This document shows positions 1 through 5,845 of a stretch of 6,756 bases of DNA, in pieces. The notes below the pieces were generated by a model. It was not told the DNA's origin and did no database searches. It worked only from the letters and a program-made list of their open reading frames with translations. The DNA is from Gammaproteobacteria bacterium (GTDB lineage: Bacteria > Pseudomonadota > Gammaproteobacteria > Magnimaribacterales > Magnimaribacteraceae). The stretch spans positions 1 to 6,756 of the forward strand of contig DTSY01000129.1 in the NCBI GenBank assembly GCA_012965075.1. The letters are read 5' to 3'. Every line of letters begins with the position of its first letter. Positions within the stretch are counted from its first letter, which is position 1. The position numbers and the translations under genes are program-made.

Positions 1-539
1 AAAGGACTATCTATTGAAAAGACTCCATTTATTGAAGCATGCGTCACTATCTTAGACCTTGAATATAACAAGGAATCCCAACTCATATCTGAACCTAATT
101 CTGCACTTAAATCTGCTCCCCCTAAGGCAATTCCATAGACCCTCTTTTCTGCAGCTAAAGAAGCAAGATTTTCGATTGCTGAAGGCGTCTCAACCAAAAT
201 AACCACTTTTAGTGTTTCAGGTAAGCCCATAAGCTCAGCTGGATCTTCTATTTTAGGAACCATCAAGCCTATGAAATTTTCACCCAGCACTTCAAGTAAA
301 GAAAGGTCTTCTTTTCCTTCTTTAGAGGTCAATGGATTAGTTCTAATAAAAAAGGGGGTGGTAATTTTTTGTGAAGACAAGTAGTTAGTTAGCTCCCCTC
401 TGGTTTTATTTTTTTCCTTTATTGGAACTGAGTCTTCAAGATCAAGGATCAAACCATCAGCTTTTGAGGTTACCGCTTTTTCGATCCAGTCCAGTTTGTT
501 AGCAGGAACAAAAAGTGGGCTTACAGGAAATGAAATCAA
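1..539 (-). CDS. CitE/HpcH-HpaI family CoA-ester lyase (partial, 3' end outside window)
   Basis: About 179 codons are visible by reading the complement from 539 to 1; the C-terminal part lies outside the window. The protein looks like the citrate lyase beta-subunit-like family, (beta/alpha)8-barrel enzymes that cleave or form acyl-CoA esters such as citramalyl-CoA or malyl-CoA with a divalent metal. Seen: an N-terminal PLFVPANK strand-loop (residues 8-15), LILDLEDSVP (30-39, the LEDAV-type signature), FIRTNP (64-69, substrate-binding Arg), VPKIEDP (94-100), VILVETPSAI (113-122, with the probable metal-ligand Glu117) and ALGGADLSAELG (138-149, with a probable metal-ligand Asp143). No ATG lies between the upstream in-frame stop and the conserved region, so I chose TTG at 539-537, which puts the first barrel strand near residue 8 as is usual. 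It starts 8 nt after the dsbA stop, and an AGG overlapping that stop could act as a weak ribosome site, so translational coupling is likely. No citrate lyase alpha or gamma genes are seen, so true citrate lyase is unlikely. The family is clear; the substrate is unknown. Confidence 0.85.
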   Translation of the reverse strand, partial: MISFPVSPLFVPANKLDWIEKAVTSKADGLILDLEDSVPIKEKNKTRGELTNYLSSQKITTPFFIRTNPLTSKEGKEDLSLLEVLGENFIGLMVPKIEDPAELMGLPETLKVVILVETPSAIENLASLAAEKRVYGIALGGADLSAELGSDMSWDSLLYSRSKIVTHASINGVFSIDSP

Positions 540-547
540 GACAATAC

Positions 548-1204
548 CTAATAAGAGCTTGCTAAAAACCTTTTTTCTTTCTCAATTAAGAAGTCGACAA
601 CATCTAATAGCCTATCGGTGCCAACTTCTCTTGTGCCAGAGACTTTATATTTTCCATTTACAATAAGCGTCGGCACACCGGTTATAGACCATTGTCGCAT
701 TCTTTTATCCGCCTGTTTAACTGCATTATTAACCCCAAATGAGTTGGAAACTGATAAATATTTTTCTTTATCTACTCCAAACCCCCTGAAGAAGTATTCT
801 AATTCAGAACTACCAGTTAGAAATCTACCCTCCCGTTGTATTGCCGTAAAAGCTGCGGGTATTATTTTGTCTTCAATACCTAAGGCTTTTGCGGAATAAA
901 ATAAACGAGCGTGTATTTTTAAAGTGGGGTTCCAGGTCGCATGTGATTTCCAAAAATCCACATCTTTTGGAAGTGTTTTCTTCCAGGGTAGGATATTAGA
1001 TTCAAGCGCATAGCAGTGGTTGCACCCGAACCAAAAAACCTCTACAACCTCTACTTTAGATGGATCTCTTGTAACAGAAGGAGAGTCAAGAATTTCGTAA
1101 TGCCTGCCAGCTACAAATTCTTCCGCTTGGGCACAGGAAAAAAACAGCAAAAAAAACATCCAAGCCAGATGCTTTCGAATCAGGAGGGGCTTAATAAAGG
1201 CCAT
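548..1204 (-). CDS. dsbA: Thiol:disulfide interchange protein DsbA (periplasmic disulfide oxidoreductase)
   Basis: This 218-residue protein is a DsbA-type thioredoxin-fold oxidase that donates its disulfide to newly exported proteins in the periplasm. A signal peptide is visible: a basic n-region (MAFIKPLLIRK), a hydrophobic core MFFLLFF (16-22) and a likely cleavage after CAQA (residue 27). The active site is FWFGCNHCY, with Cys61 and Cys64. The cis-proline loop is TGVPTL with Pro178. The helical insertion lies between them (roughly 95-170). The length is normal for the family. The central dipeptide is Asn-His where most characterised DsbA proteins have Pro-His; His is kept. The start at 1204 overlaps the end of the cytochrome c4 gene by 14 nt. 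Met16 is an in-frame alternative, but it would leave the signal peptide without a basic n-region. There is no clear Shine-Dalgarno sequence, so coupling to cytochrome c4 translation is likely. Its probable redox partner, DsbB, is encoded at 5284-5805. Confidence 0.95.
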   Translation of the reverse strand: MAFIKPLLIRKHLAWMFFLLFFSCAQAEEFVAGRHYEILDSPSVTRDPSKVEVVEVFWFGCNHCYALESNILPWKKTLPKDVDFWKSHATWNPTLKIHARLFYSAKALGIEDKIIPAAFTAIQREGRFLTGSSELEYFFRGFGVDKEKYLSVSNSFGVNNAVKQADKRMRQWSITGVPTLIVNGKYKVSGTREVGTDRLLDVVDFLIEKEKRFLASSY

Positions 1205-1787
1205 TTATAAAACTTGCTAGAGCCTCTATTTCTTTGTCATCAAGTTTATAAGCTATTGATACCATAATGGCTGACAGTTCAGAGTCCTGTCTGTTACCGG
1301 TCCTATAATCTTTCAAAGTTTTTGCAATGTATTCAGTTTTTTGACCGCTCAAAAGAGGATAACCTGCTGAACTATTTCCTGTGCCTTTGGGAGAATGGCA
1401 GGCAGTGCAAGCAGGTATGCCTTTCTCGAGACTACCTGCATAATAAAGTTTAAATCCCTTATCCACTAAGTCTGCTGAAGCCTGTCCAATTTTATTCTTA
1501 TTGTTAGAGTAATAAGCTGTTATATCTTGAAGGTCTTGATCGCTATAGCCATCTAATTGGCCATTCATTTCCGCTATATATCTTTCCTCAGACTGGATCA
1601 GCTGTAATTGTTTCAGTAAATACTTAGGGTTTTGGCCTGCAAGTGAGGGCCATAAGCCGACCACACTATTCCCGTCTTCTCCATGGCATGCTATACAGGT
1701 TTGTGATTTTTCTTTACCTGATTGGATGTCTCCAGCTCCTAAAAGCAGGACTGCAAAAAAAAGAATGAATAACTTTGTTAAATTCAT
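1191..1787 (-). CDS. cc4: Di-haem cytochrome c4
   Basis: This 198-residue exported protein has two cytochrome c class I domains in tandem, each with a haem-binding CxxCH: CIACH (31-35) and CTACH (127-131). Axial methionines are likely Met74 (in AEMNGQ, just before YSDQDLQDITAYY) and Met175 (in SAIMVSIAYKL, just before DDKEIEALASFI). Both fit the c4 pattern of a distal Met followed by a [L/Y]-[S/D]-D-[Q/K]-[D/E] helix. An N-terminal signal peptide is evident, with a hydrophobic stretch at 7-16 and a probable cut near LLGA|GD (residue 18), giving a mature start like that of other c4 proteins. In other bacteria c4 is a periplasmic electron carrier from the bc1 complex to terminal oxidases; that role here is inference. 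It is the first gene of the minus-strand cluster, with a perfect -10 box upstream. In Pseudomonas a second cytochrome gene sits next to cc4; none is present here. The gene symbol follows Pseudomonas usage. Confidence 0.93.
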   Translation of the reverse strand: MNLTKLFILFFAVLLLGAGDIQSGKEKSQTCIACHGEDGNSVVGLWPSLAGQNPKYLLKQLQLIQSEERYIAEMNGQLDGYSDQDLQDITAYYSNNKNKIGQASADLVDKGFKLYYAGSLEKGIPACTACHSPKGTGNSSAGYPLLSGQKTEYIAKTLKDYRTGNRQDSELSAIMVSIAYKLDDKEIEALASFINGLY

Positions 1788-1822
1788 AGAAATGCTTGCG
1801 CTAATCGGTGATACGGGCGAGG

Positions 1823-1850
1823 ATTATATACTAACCTTTGCCGGTGTTTA
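1823..1850 (-). promoter_or_regulatory. Probable sigma-70 promoter of cytochrome c4-dsbA-lyase cluster
   Basis: On the minus strand, TATAAT (1828-1823) is a perfect -10 hexamer. A weak -35-like TAAACA (1850-1845, 4 of 6 matches to TTGACA) lies 16 bp upstream. The predicted start of transcription is near 1816, giving a leader of about 29 nt before the ATG at 1787. The -10 box shares bases with the -10 of the opposite promoter. The -10 match is seen directly; activity is inferred. Confidence 0.6.
1827..1832 (+). promoter_or_regulatory. Probable -10 box of the engB promoter
   Basis: TATACT matches the -10 consensus at five of six positions. It would start transcription near 1839-1840, about 25 nt before the engB ATG at 1865. 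No convincing -35 hexamer is found at 16-18 bp spacing. The box overlaps the minus-strand TATAAT by two bases. Its position also argues against the upstream TTG (1838) as the engB start, since that codon would sit at the very 5' end of the transcript. Confidence 0.45.
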
Positions 1851-1864
1851 AATTAAACAATACC

Positions 1865-2473
1865 ATGAATTCAAGAAATTATTTTTTTAGTACAAGGTTT
1901 TTAGTTAGTGTATTTTCACTAAAAGACCTTCCAACAGACATTGGTTTAGAAATAGCGTTTTGTGGAAGATCTAACTCAGGGAAATCGAGCGTCTTAAATG
2001 CCATCACAAGAAATAAAAAGCTTGCTAAAACAAGCAAAACTCCTGGAAGGACGCGGGCTATCAATATTTTTTGTATTGATGATCAAAAAATGAACAGAAT
2101 TGCTGATCTTCCTGGTTATGGCTTTGCTAGAGTATCTAAACAAACTCAGAAGGAGTGGGCGAAATTAATTACCGCATACCTGAATAGTCGTCAAAGCCTA
2201 AGGGGGTTAGTCATTATTATGGACATAAGACATCCATTTAAAGAATCAGACTTAACCCTTATAGACTGGTGTTCAGAAACAAATACACCTCTTTTGATAG
2301 TGCTTAATAAGTCAGATAAATTGTCTAAAAGTGGGGTACTAAGGGAAGTGGAAAAAGCAAATTTGATGCTCAAACAAATGAACCTAAAAGGGCAGGCTCT
2401 AGGATTTTCCTCTACAAAAACTACTGGCATAGAAAAATTGGAAGAAAAGCTTAAAAGATGGTTTGATGTTTAA
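1865..2473 (+). CDS. engB: Ribosome-biogenesis GTPase EngB (YihA/YsxC)
   Basis: EngB is a cytoplasmic TrmE-Era-EngA-YihA family GTPase needed for maturation of the 50S ribosomal subunit. With the ATG at 1865 it has 202 residues, close to the E. coli protein. GTPase motifs in order are G1 GRSNSGKSS (34-42), G2 in SKTPGRT (57-63, Thr63), G3 DLPGYG (81-86), G4 NKSD (148-151) and G5 around FSST (181-184). The family-typical MDIRHP is at 119-124. The open frame extends up to a TTG at 1838, which would add nine residues. I prefer the ATG because MNSRNYFFSTRF lines up with the E. coli N-terminus (MTNLNYQQTHF) and because the predicted -10 box leaves no leader for the TTG. No clear Shine-Dalgarno sequence precedes it. 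It diverges from cytochrome c4 and is followed by a GC-rich hairpin element and polA, a gene order also seen in Pseudomonas. Confidence 0.95.
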   Translation: MNSRNYFFSTRFLVSVFSLKDLPTDIGLEIAFCGRSNSGKSSVLNAITRNKKLAKTSKTPGRTRAINIFCIDDQKMNRIADLPGYGFARVSKQTQKEWAKLITAYLNSRQSLRGLVIIMDIRHPFKESDLTLIDWCSETNTPLLIVLNKSDKLSKSGVLREVEKANLMLKQMNLKGQALGFSSTKTTGIEKLEEKLKRWFDV

Positions 2474-2474
2474 G

Positions 2475-2505
2475 GCCCCGAGCACCTTGGGGGAATACCC
2501 GGGGC
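2475..2505 (+). other. GC-rich hairpin-forming element between engB and polA
   Basis: Two bases after the engB stop, the arms GCCCCG (2475-2480) and CGGGGC (2500-2505) pair perfectly around a 19-nt loop. A competing hairpin can form from CCCCGA (2476-2481) and TTGGGG (2487-2492) with loop GCACC, and a third weak one from GGG (2491-2493) and CCC (2498-2500). About 75 percent of this stretch is G or C, against strongly AT-rich flanks. No T tract follows on either strand, so it is not a standard intrinsic terminator. It may protect or end the engB mRNA, or be part of a small RNA or leader. In other gammaproteobacteria the engB/polA gap holds the Spot 42 or ErsA small RNA; sequence identity to those is not evident here. 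Confidence 0.5.
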
Positions 2506-2528
2506 ATCCATCATTTAACTAACTTAGG

Positions 2529-2536
2529 TATAAAAT
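2529..2536 (+). promoter_or_regulatory. Possible weak polA promoter (-10 only)
   Basis: TATAAAAT lies about 50 nt before the polA start in an AT-rich stretch and offers TATAAA or TAAAAT as a -10 box. No recognisable -35 hexamer is found at normal spacing (the bases at 2506-2511 are ATCCAT). It would let polA-dsbB be transcribed independently of engB, but random occurrence in AT-rich DNA is quite possible. Confidence 0.25.
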
Positions 2537-2585
2537 AAGACTAAAAATAAAAAGAAAAGTTCCTAAATGTTTGTAAGTAACTAAA

Positions 2586-5279
2586 ATGTCAGAAGAAAGA
2601 TCTATTGAAACCCCACTCATCCTTGTAGATGGATCTTCTTATCTTTATAGGGCCTATCACGCCCTTCCGCCTTTAATGAGTTCCAAAAACCAGCCAACTG
2701 GAGCTATCAGAGGCGTTATTAGTATGGTAAAGAAAATCCTTTTAGACCACCCCAATAGCCCACTTGCAGTTATTTTTGATGCAAAAGGAAAAACTTTCAG
2801 ACACGAAATGTATAGAGAATATAAAGCCAACAGACCCCCTATGCCTGAAGACTTAGTCGAACAAATTGAACCAATTAACCAAATTATAGAGGCCCTTGGA
2901 ATAAAGCTTTTAAGCATAGAAGGTGTTGAGGCGGATGATGTAATTGGAACTTTGGCTCAACAAGCCAGCGAAGCTGGAATGTCTACAGTTATTTCTACTG
3001 GCGACAAAGACATGACTCAGCTGGTAAACAAGCATATCAAAGTTGTAAACACCATGAATAGCGAACTCTTGGATGAAAAGGGAGTCGAAAAAAAATTTGG
3101 GGTTATGCCAGAACTCATTATTGATTACCTTGCCCTTGTGGGCGACTCTTCAGATAACGTCCCAGGGGTTGAGAAAGTAGGCCCCAAGACTGCTGTGAAA
3201 TGGCTTATAGAATATGGAAACTTGGACGAAATTATAAAGAATGCTGACAAAATTTCAGGAAAGGTAGGAGAAAATCTAAGGAATGGGCTTGATCAATTAC
3301 ATCTTTCCAAAGAATTAGTAACTATAAAAAAAGATGTTCCCTTGAAGATGGGAGTTCATGACCTGGCTGTAGGCAAAGAAGATAGAAAATTACTTAACGA
3401 TATCTACACAGAACTTGAATTCAAAACCTGGTTAGAAAAAGAAGAGACAGTAGCAATAGCCCCAGAAGAGGATACTAAAAAAACTAAATACGAACTGGTA
3501 ACCCAAAAGAAACAGCTAGAAAACTGGATAGCAAAAATAAAAAAATCCTCTTTTTTTGCATTGGACACTGAGACTACGGGCCTTGACTATATGGATGCAA
3601 AGCTGGTTGGAATTTCACTATCTGTTAAATCTGGAGAGGCTGCTTATATCCCTTTAGCCCATAATCACGATGAACAGTTGCCCGAAGATCTAGTTCTTAG
3701 AGAACTAAAGCCAATTCTTGAATCCAAAAAAACAAGAGTAATTGGCCAGAACATTAAATTCGACAGAAATATTCTCTCAAGGTATGGAATTAATTTAAAT
3801 AGTATTGAGAACGACACCATGTTAATGAGCTATGTGTTAAATAGCACAGCCTCTAGACACAATTTAGATGCGCTGGCTCAACATTATCTAAATTACAAGA
3901 CTACTACCTTTGAGGAAGTAGCCGGCAAGGGAGTCAAGCAGATCACCTTTGACCTAGTTCCAATAGACAAGGCAGTCCACTATGCTTCGGAAGATGCTGA
4001 CATAACTTTTCGTCTCTATGAAGAACTAAAATCTAAACTAGCAAAAGAACCCATTTTAAGTGCTCTCTTAGAAGAAGTAGAAATACCTTTGATTAAAGTA
4101 TTGTCAGATATGGAGCAAGCAGGAACTTTAGTAAACGAGAAAATACTTAAAGCTCAGTCAAAGAATTTTAGTGAAAGAATTGCAAAGCTGGAAAAAGAGG
4201 CTTATGACTTAGCTGATCAGGAATTTAATTTGGGATCGCCCAAACAACTTCAGGAAATATTTTTTGATCAATTGAACTACCCTATTATTCAAAAAACGCC
4301 GGGTGGTCAGCCCTCTACTGCAGAAAATGTCCTTAAACAACTTGCTGAAGATTATGAGTTACCTAAAATCATCTTAAAACATAGAACTCTTAGTAAACTT
4401 AAATCTACCTATACTGACAAACTGCCTTTGCAAACTTCTGCCAACACAGGAAGAATTCATACCTCTTTCAATCAAACCGGAACTTCCACAGGAAGACTTT
4501 CTTCTTCTGATCCAAATCTACAAAACATCCCCATAAGGACTGAAGATGGCAGGAGGATAAGACAGGCTTTTGAATCCTCAAAAGGATATCAACTTATTTC
4601 GGCTGACTATTCTCAAATAGAGCTAAGAGTAATGGCCCACCTATCAAAAGATGAAGGACTGATAAAGGCCTTTCAAGAGGGACAGGATATTCACTCCAGT
4701 ACAGCAAGTGAAGTCTTTGAAGTTAATGTCAAAGAAGTTAACTCAGACCAAAGAAGAAGCGCTAAAACAATTAATTTTGGTCTTATCTATGGTATTTCTG
4801 CTTTTGGTCTAAGCAAACAGCTGGGCATTAATAGAAATTTAGCAGCTGAATATATGGATATATATTTTTCTAGATACCCGGGAGTTAGAAAATATATGGA
4901 AAAGATTAAATCAGACGCTAAGAAAATAGGATACGTTGAAACTCTCTATGGGCGCAGATTGTACCTTCCAGAAATTTCTACAGGGAACGCTATAAGAAGG
5001 CAGGCTGCAGAAAGAGTAGCCATTAATGCCCCCGTCCAAGGAACAGCAGCTGACATAATGAAAAAGGCTATGTTGGTAGTACATGATTCTTTAATTAAAG
5101 AGAAGATTGATGCTAAATTAATTCTCCAAGTTCATGATGAGCTGGTGGTTGAATCCAATAAAAAAGATAGCGAAAGGGTTTCAGAAATATTAACGAATTC
5201 TATGTCAAATGCAGCTAAGCTTTTGGTTCCCCTGGAAGTCGAAATTGGAATAGGAAAAAATTGGGATCAAGCGCACTAA
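2586..5279 (+). CDS. polA: DNA polymerase I, full three-domain form
   Basis: This 897-residue family A polymerase removes RNA primers and fills gaps in replication and excision repair. The 5' nuclease domain (about 10-285) shows VDGSSYLYRAY (14-24), EADDVIG (115-121), STGDKDM (137-143), VGDSSDNVPG (185-194) and a helix-hairpin-helix at GVEKVGPKTA (194-203). The 3'-5' proofreading domain (about 300-485) has its catalytic acids: Asp327 and Glu329 in DTETTG, Asp393 in GQNIKFD, and Tyr466/Asp470 in YASEDAD. The polymerase domain (about 490-897) has motif A DYSQIELR (Asp674), motif B RRSAKTINFGLIYG (Arg723, Lys727, Phe731, Tyr735) and motif C QVHDELV (His850, Asp851, Glu852). Phe731 matches E. coli Phe762. 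The protein is about 31 residues shorter than E. coli PolA, which is within the normal range. Both exonucleases and the polymerase therefore look functional. The ATG at 2586 has no strong Shine-Dalgarno site. dsbB begins four bases after the stop, so they are probably co-transcribed. Confidence 0.98.
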   Translation: MSEERSIETPLILVDGSSYLYRAYHALPPLMSSKNQPTGAIRGVISMVKKILLDHPNSPLAVIFDAKGKTFRHEMYREYKANRPPMPEDLVEQIEPINQIIEALGIKLLSIEGVEADDVIGTLAQQASEAGMSTVISTGDKDMTQLVNKHIKVVNTMNSELLDEKGVEKKFGVMPELIIDYLALVGDSSDNVPGVEKVGPKTAVKWLIEYGNLDEIIKNADKISGKVGENLRNGLDQLHLSKELVTIKKDVPLKMGVHDLAVGKEDRKLLNDIYTELEFKTWLEKEETVAIAPEEDTKKTKYELVTQKKQLENWIAKIKKSSFFALDTETTGLDYMDAKLVGISLSVKSGEAAYIPLAHNHDEQLPEDLVLRELKPILESKKTRVIGQNIKFDRNILSRYGINLNSIENDTMLMSYVLNSTASRHNLDALAQHYLNYKTTTFEEVAGKGVKQITFDLVPIDKAVHYASEDADITFRLYEELKSKLAKEPILSALLEEVEIPLIKVLSDMEQAGTLVNEKILKAQSKNFSERIAKLEKEAYDLADQEFNLGSPKQLQEIFFDQLNYPIIQKTPGGQPSTAENVLKQLAEDYELPKIILKHRTLSKLKSTYTDKLPLQTSANTGRIHTSFNQTGTSTGRLSSSDPNLQNIPIRTEDGRRIRQAFESSKGYQLISADYSQIELRVMAHLSKDEGLIKAFQEGQDIHSSTASEVFEVNVKEVNSDQRRSAKTINFGLIYGISAFGLSKQLGINRNLAAEYMDIYFSRYPGVRKYMEKIKSDAKKIGYVETLYGRRLYLPEISTGNAIRRQAAERVAINAPVQGTAADIMKKAMLVVHDSLIKEKIDAKLILQVHDELVVESNKKDSERVSEILTNSMSNAAKLLVPLEVEIGIGKNWDQAH

Positions 5280-5283
5280 TTAA

Positions 5284-5805
5284 ATGCAAAACTTATTATT
5301 CTTCAATTCAAGAAAGACTTTTGGAGTTTTAGGGACATCCAGTCTTGGTTTAATAATAGTAGCACTAATTTTTGAGCATGCTCTCTTACTCAAACCTTGT
5401 TTACTCTGTTATGCCCAAAGATCTTGTGTGTACCTTCTACTATTGCTTTCGCTTATTGCTTTCTTACACAAGAATCAGTCCCTCAACCTTTTTAGAACAT
5501 ACTTAGGTTTGTCAATCGCGGTAATTGCGTCAGGTATATCACTTTCATTAAGACAGCTGTATCTACAAAGCCTTCCTGCAGATTTAGTTCCTACTTGTGG
5601 TCCAGATATAGATTACCTGTTTGAAACCCTGCCGGTCCTGGAAGTCTTTATGCTTGCTATTAGGGGTGATGGAAATTGCGCTGAAGTACTTTGGTCTTTT
5701 CTGGGTGTGAGTATTCCAGGATGGTTGTTGGTAGCCTTTGTGGTCTTATTTCTTTACGCTATATCATCTTTATATTTTTCAAAAGATTTACATTCTAATA
5801 GTTAA
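5284..5805 (+). CDS. dsbB: Disulfide bond formation protein DsbB (DsbA-quinone oxidoreductase)
   Basis: DsbB is an inner-membrane protein that reoxidises DsbA and hands the electrons to ubiquinone or menaquinone. The 173 residues show four hydrophobic segments (about 14-31, 42-61, 72-90 and 145-165), as expected. The first periplasmic loop carries the CxxC pair Cys39/Cys42 in KPCLLCYAQR, with Arg46 matching the Arg48 of E. coli that is tied to quinone binding. The second loop has Cys105 (PTCGPD) and Cys132 (GNCAEVLWSFLG). GNCAE--W-FLG---P-W is the family signature. One extra cysteine, Cys48, lies at the start of the second membrane segment. It follows polA by four bases without its own clear promoter or Shine-Dalgarno site, so expression probably depends on polA transcription and translation. 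Its substrate is presumably the DsbA encoded at 548-1204 on the other strand. Confidence 0.95.
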   Translation: MQNLLFFNSRKTFGVLGTSSLGLIIVALIFEHALLLKPCLLCYAQRSCVYLLLLLSLIAFLHKNQSLNLFRTYLGLSIAVIASGISLSLRQLYLQSLPADLVPTCGPDIDYLFETLPVLEVFMLAIRGDGNCAEVLWSFLGVSIPGWLLVAFVVLFLYAISSLYFSKDLHSNS

Positions 5806-5814
5806 ATAAATATC

Positions 5815-5820
5815 TATAAT
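5815..5820 (+). promoter_or_regulatory. Probable -10 box of the pckA promoter
   Basis: TATAAT is a perfect -10 hexamer located in the 40-nt gap between dsbB and pckA. At 17-bp spacing the -35 region is ATTCTA, a poor match. A better TTTACA (5787-5792, inside the dsbB 3' end) sits 22 bp away, too far for a standard sigma-70 promoter. Transcription would begin near 5827, leaving a leader of about 19 nt. A weak -35 suggests either an activator or a low basal level; this is inference. Confidence 0.5.
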
Positions 5821-5845
5821 GCGCACTTAATCAGCAAGTCTCCTC

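Noticed and set aside
1133..1147. Possible lipoprotein signal in the DsbA leader (FFSC)
   Set aside because: The -3 residue is Phe rather than Leu or a similar residue, and a normal signal peptidase I site (AQA) follows directly.
618..1210. Plus-strand open frames across dsbA
   Set aside because: They are antisense to a well-supported dsbA and resemble no known protein.
1838..1864. Upstream TTG start giving EngB nine extra residues
   Set aside because: The ATG at 1865 matches the N-terminus of known EngB proteins, and the TTG would lie at the predicted start of transcription.
2474..2505. Rho-independent terminator after engB
   Set aside because: The stem is GC-rich, but no T tract follows on the plus strand, nor on the minus strand.
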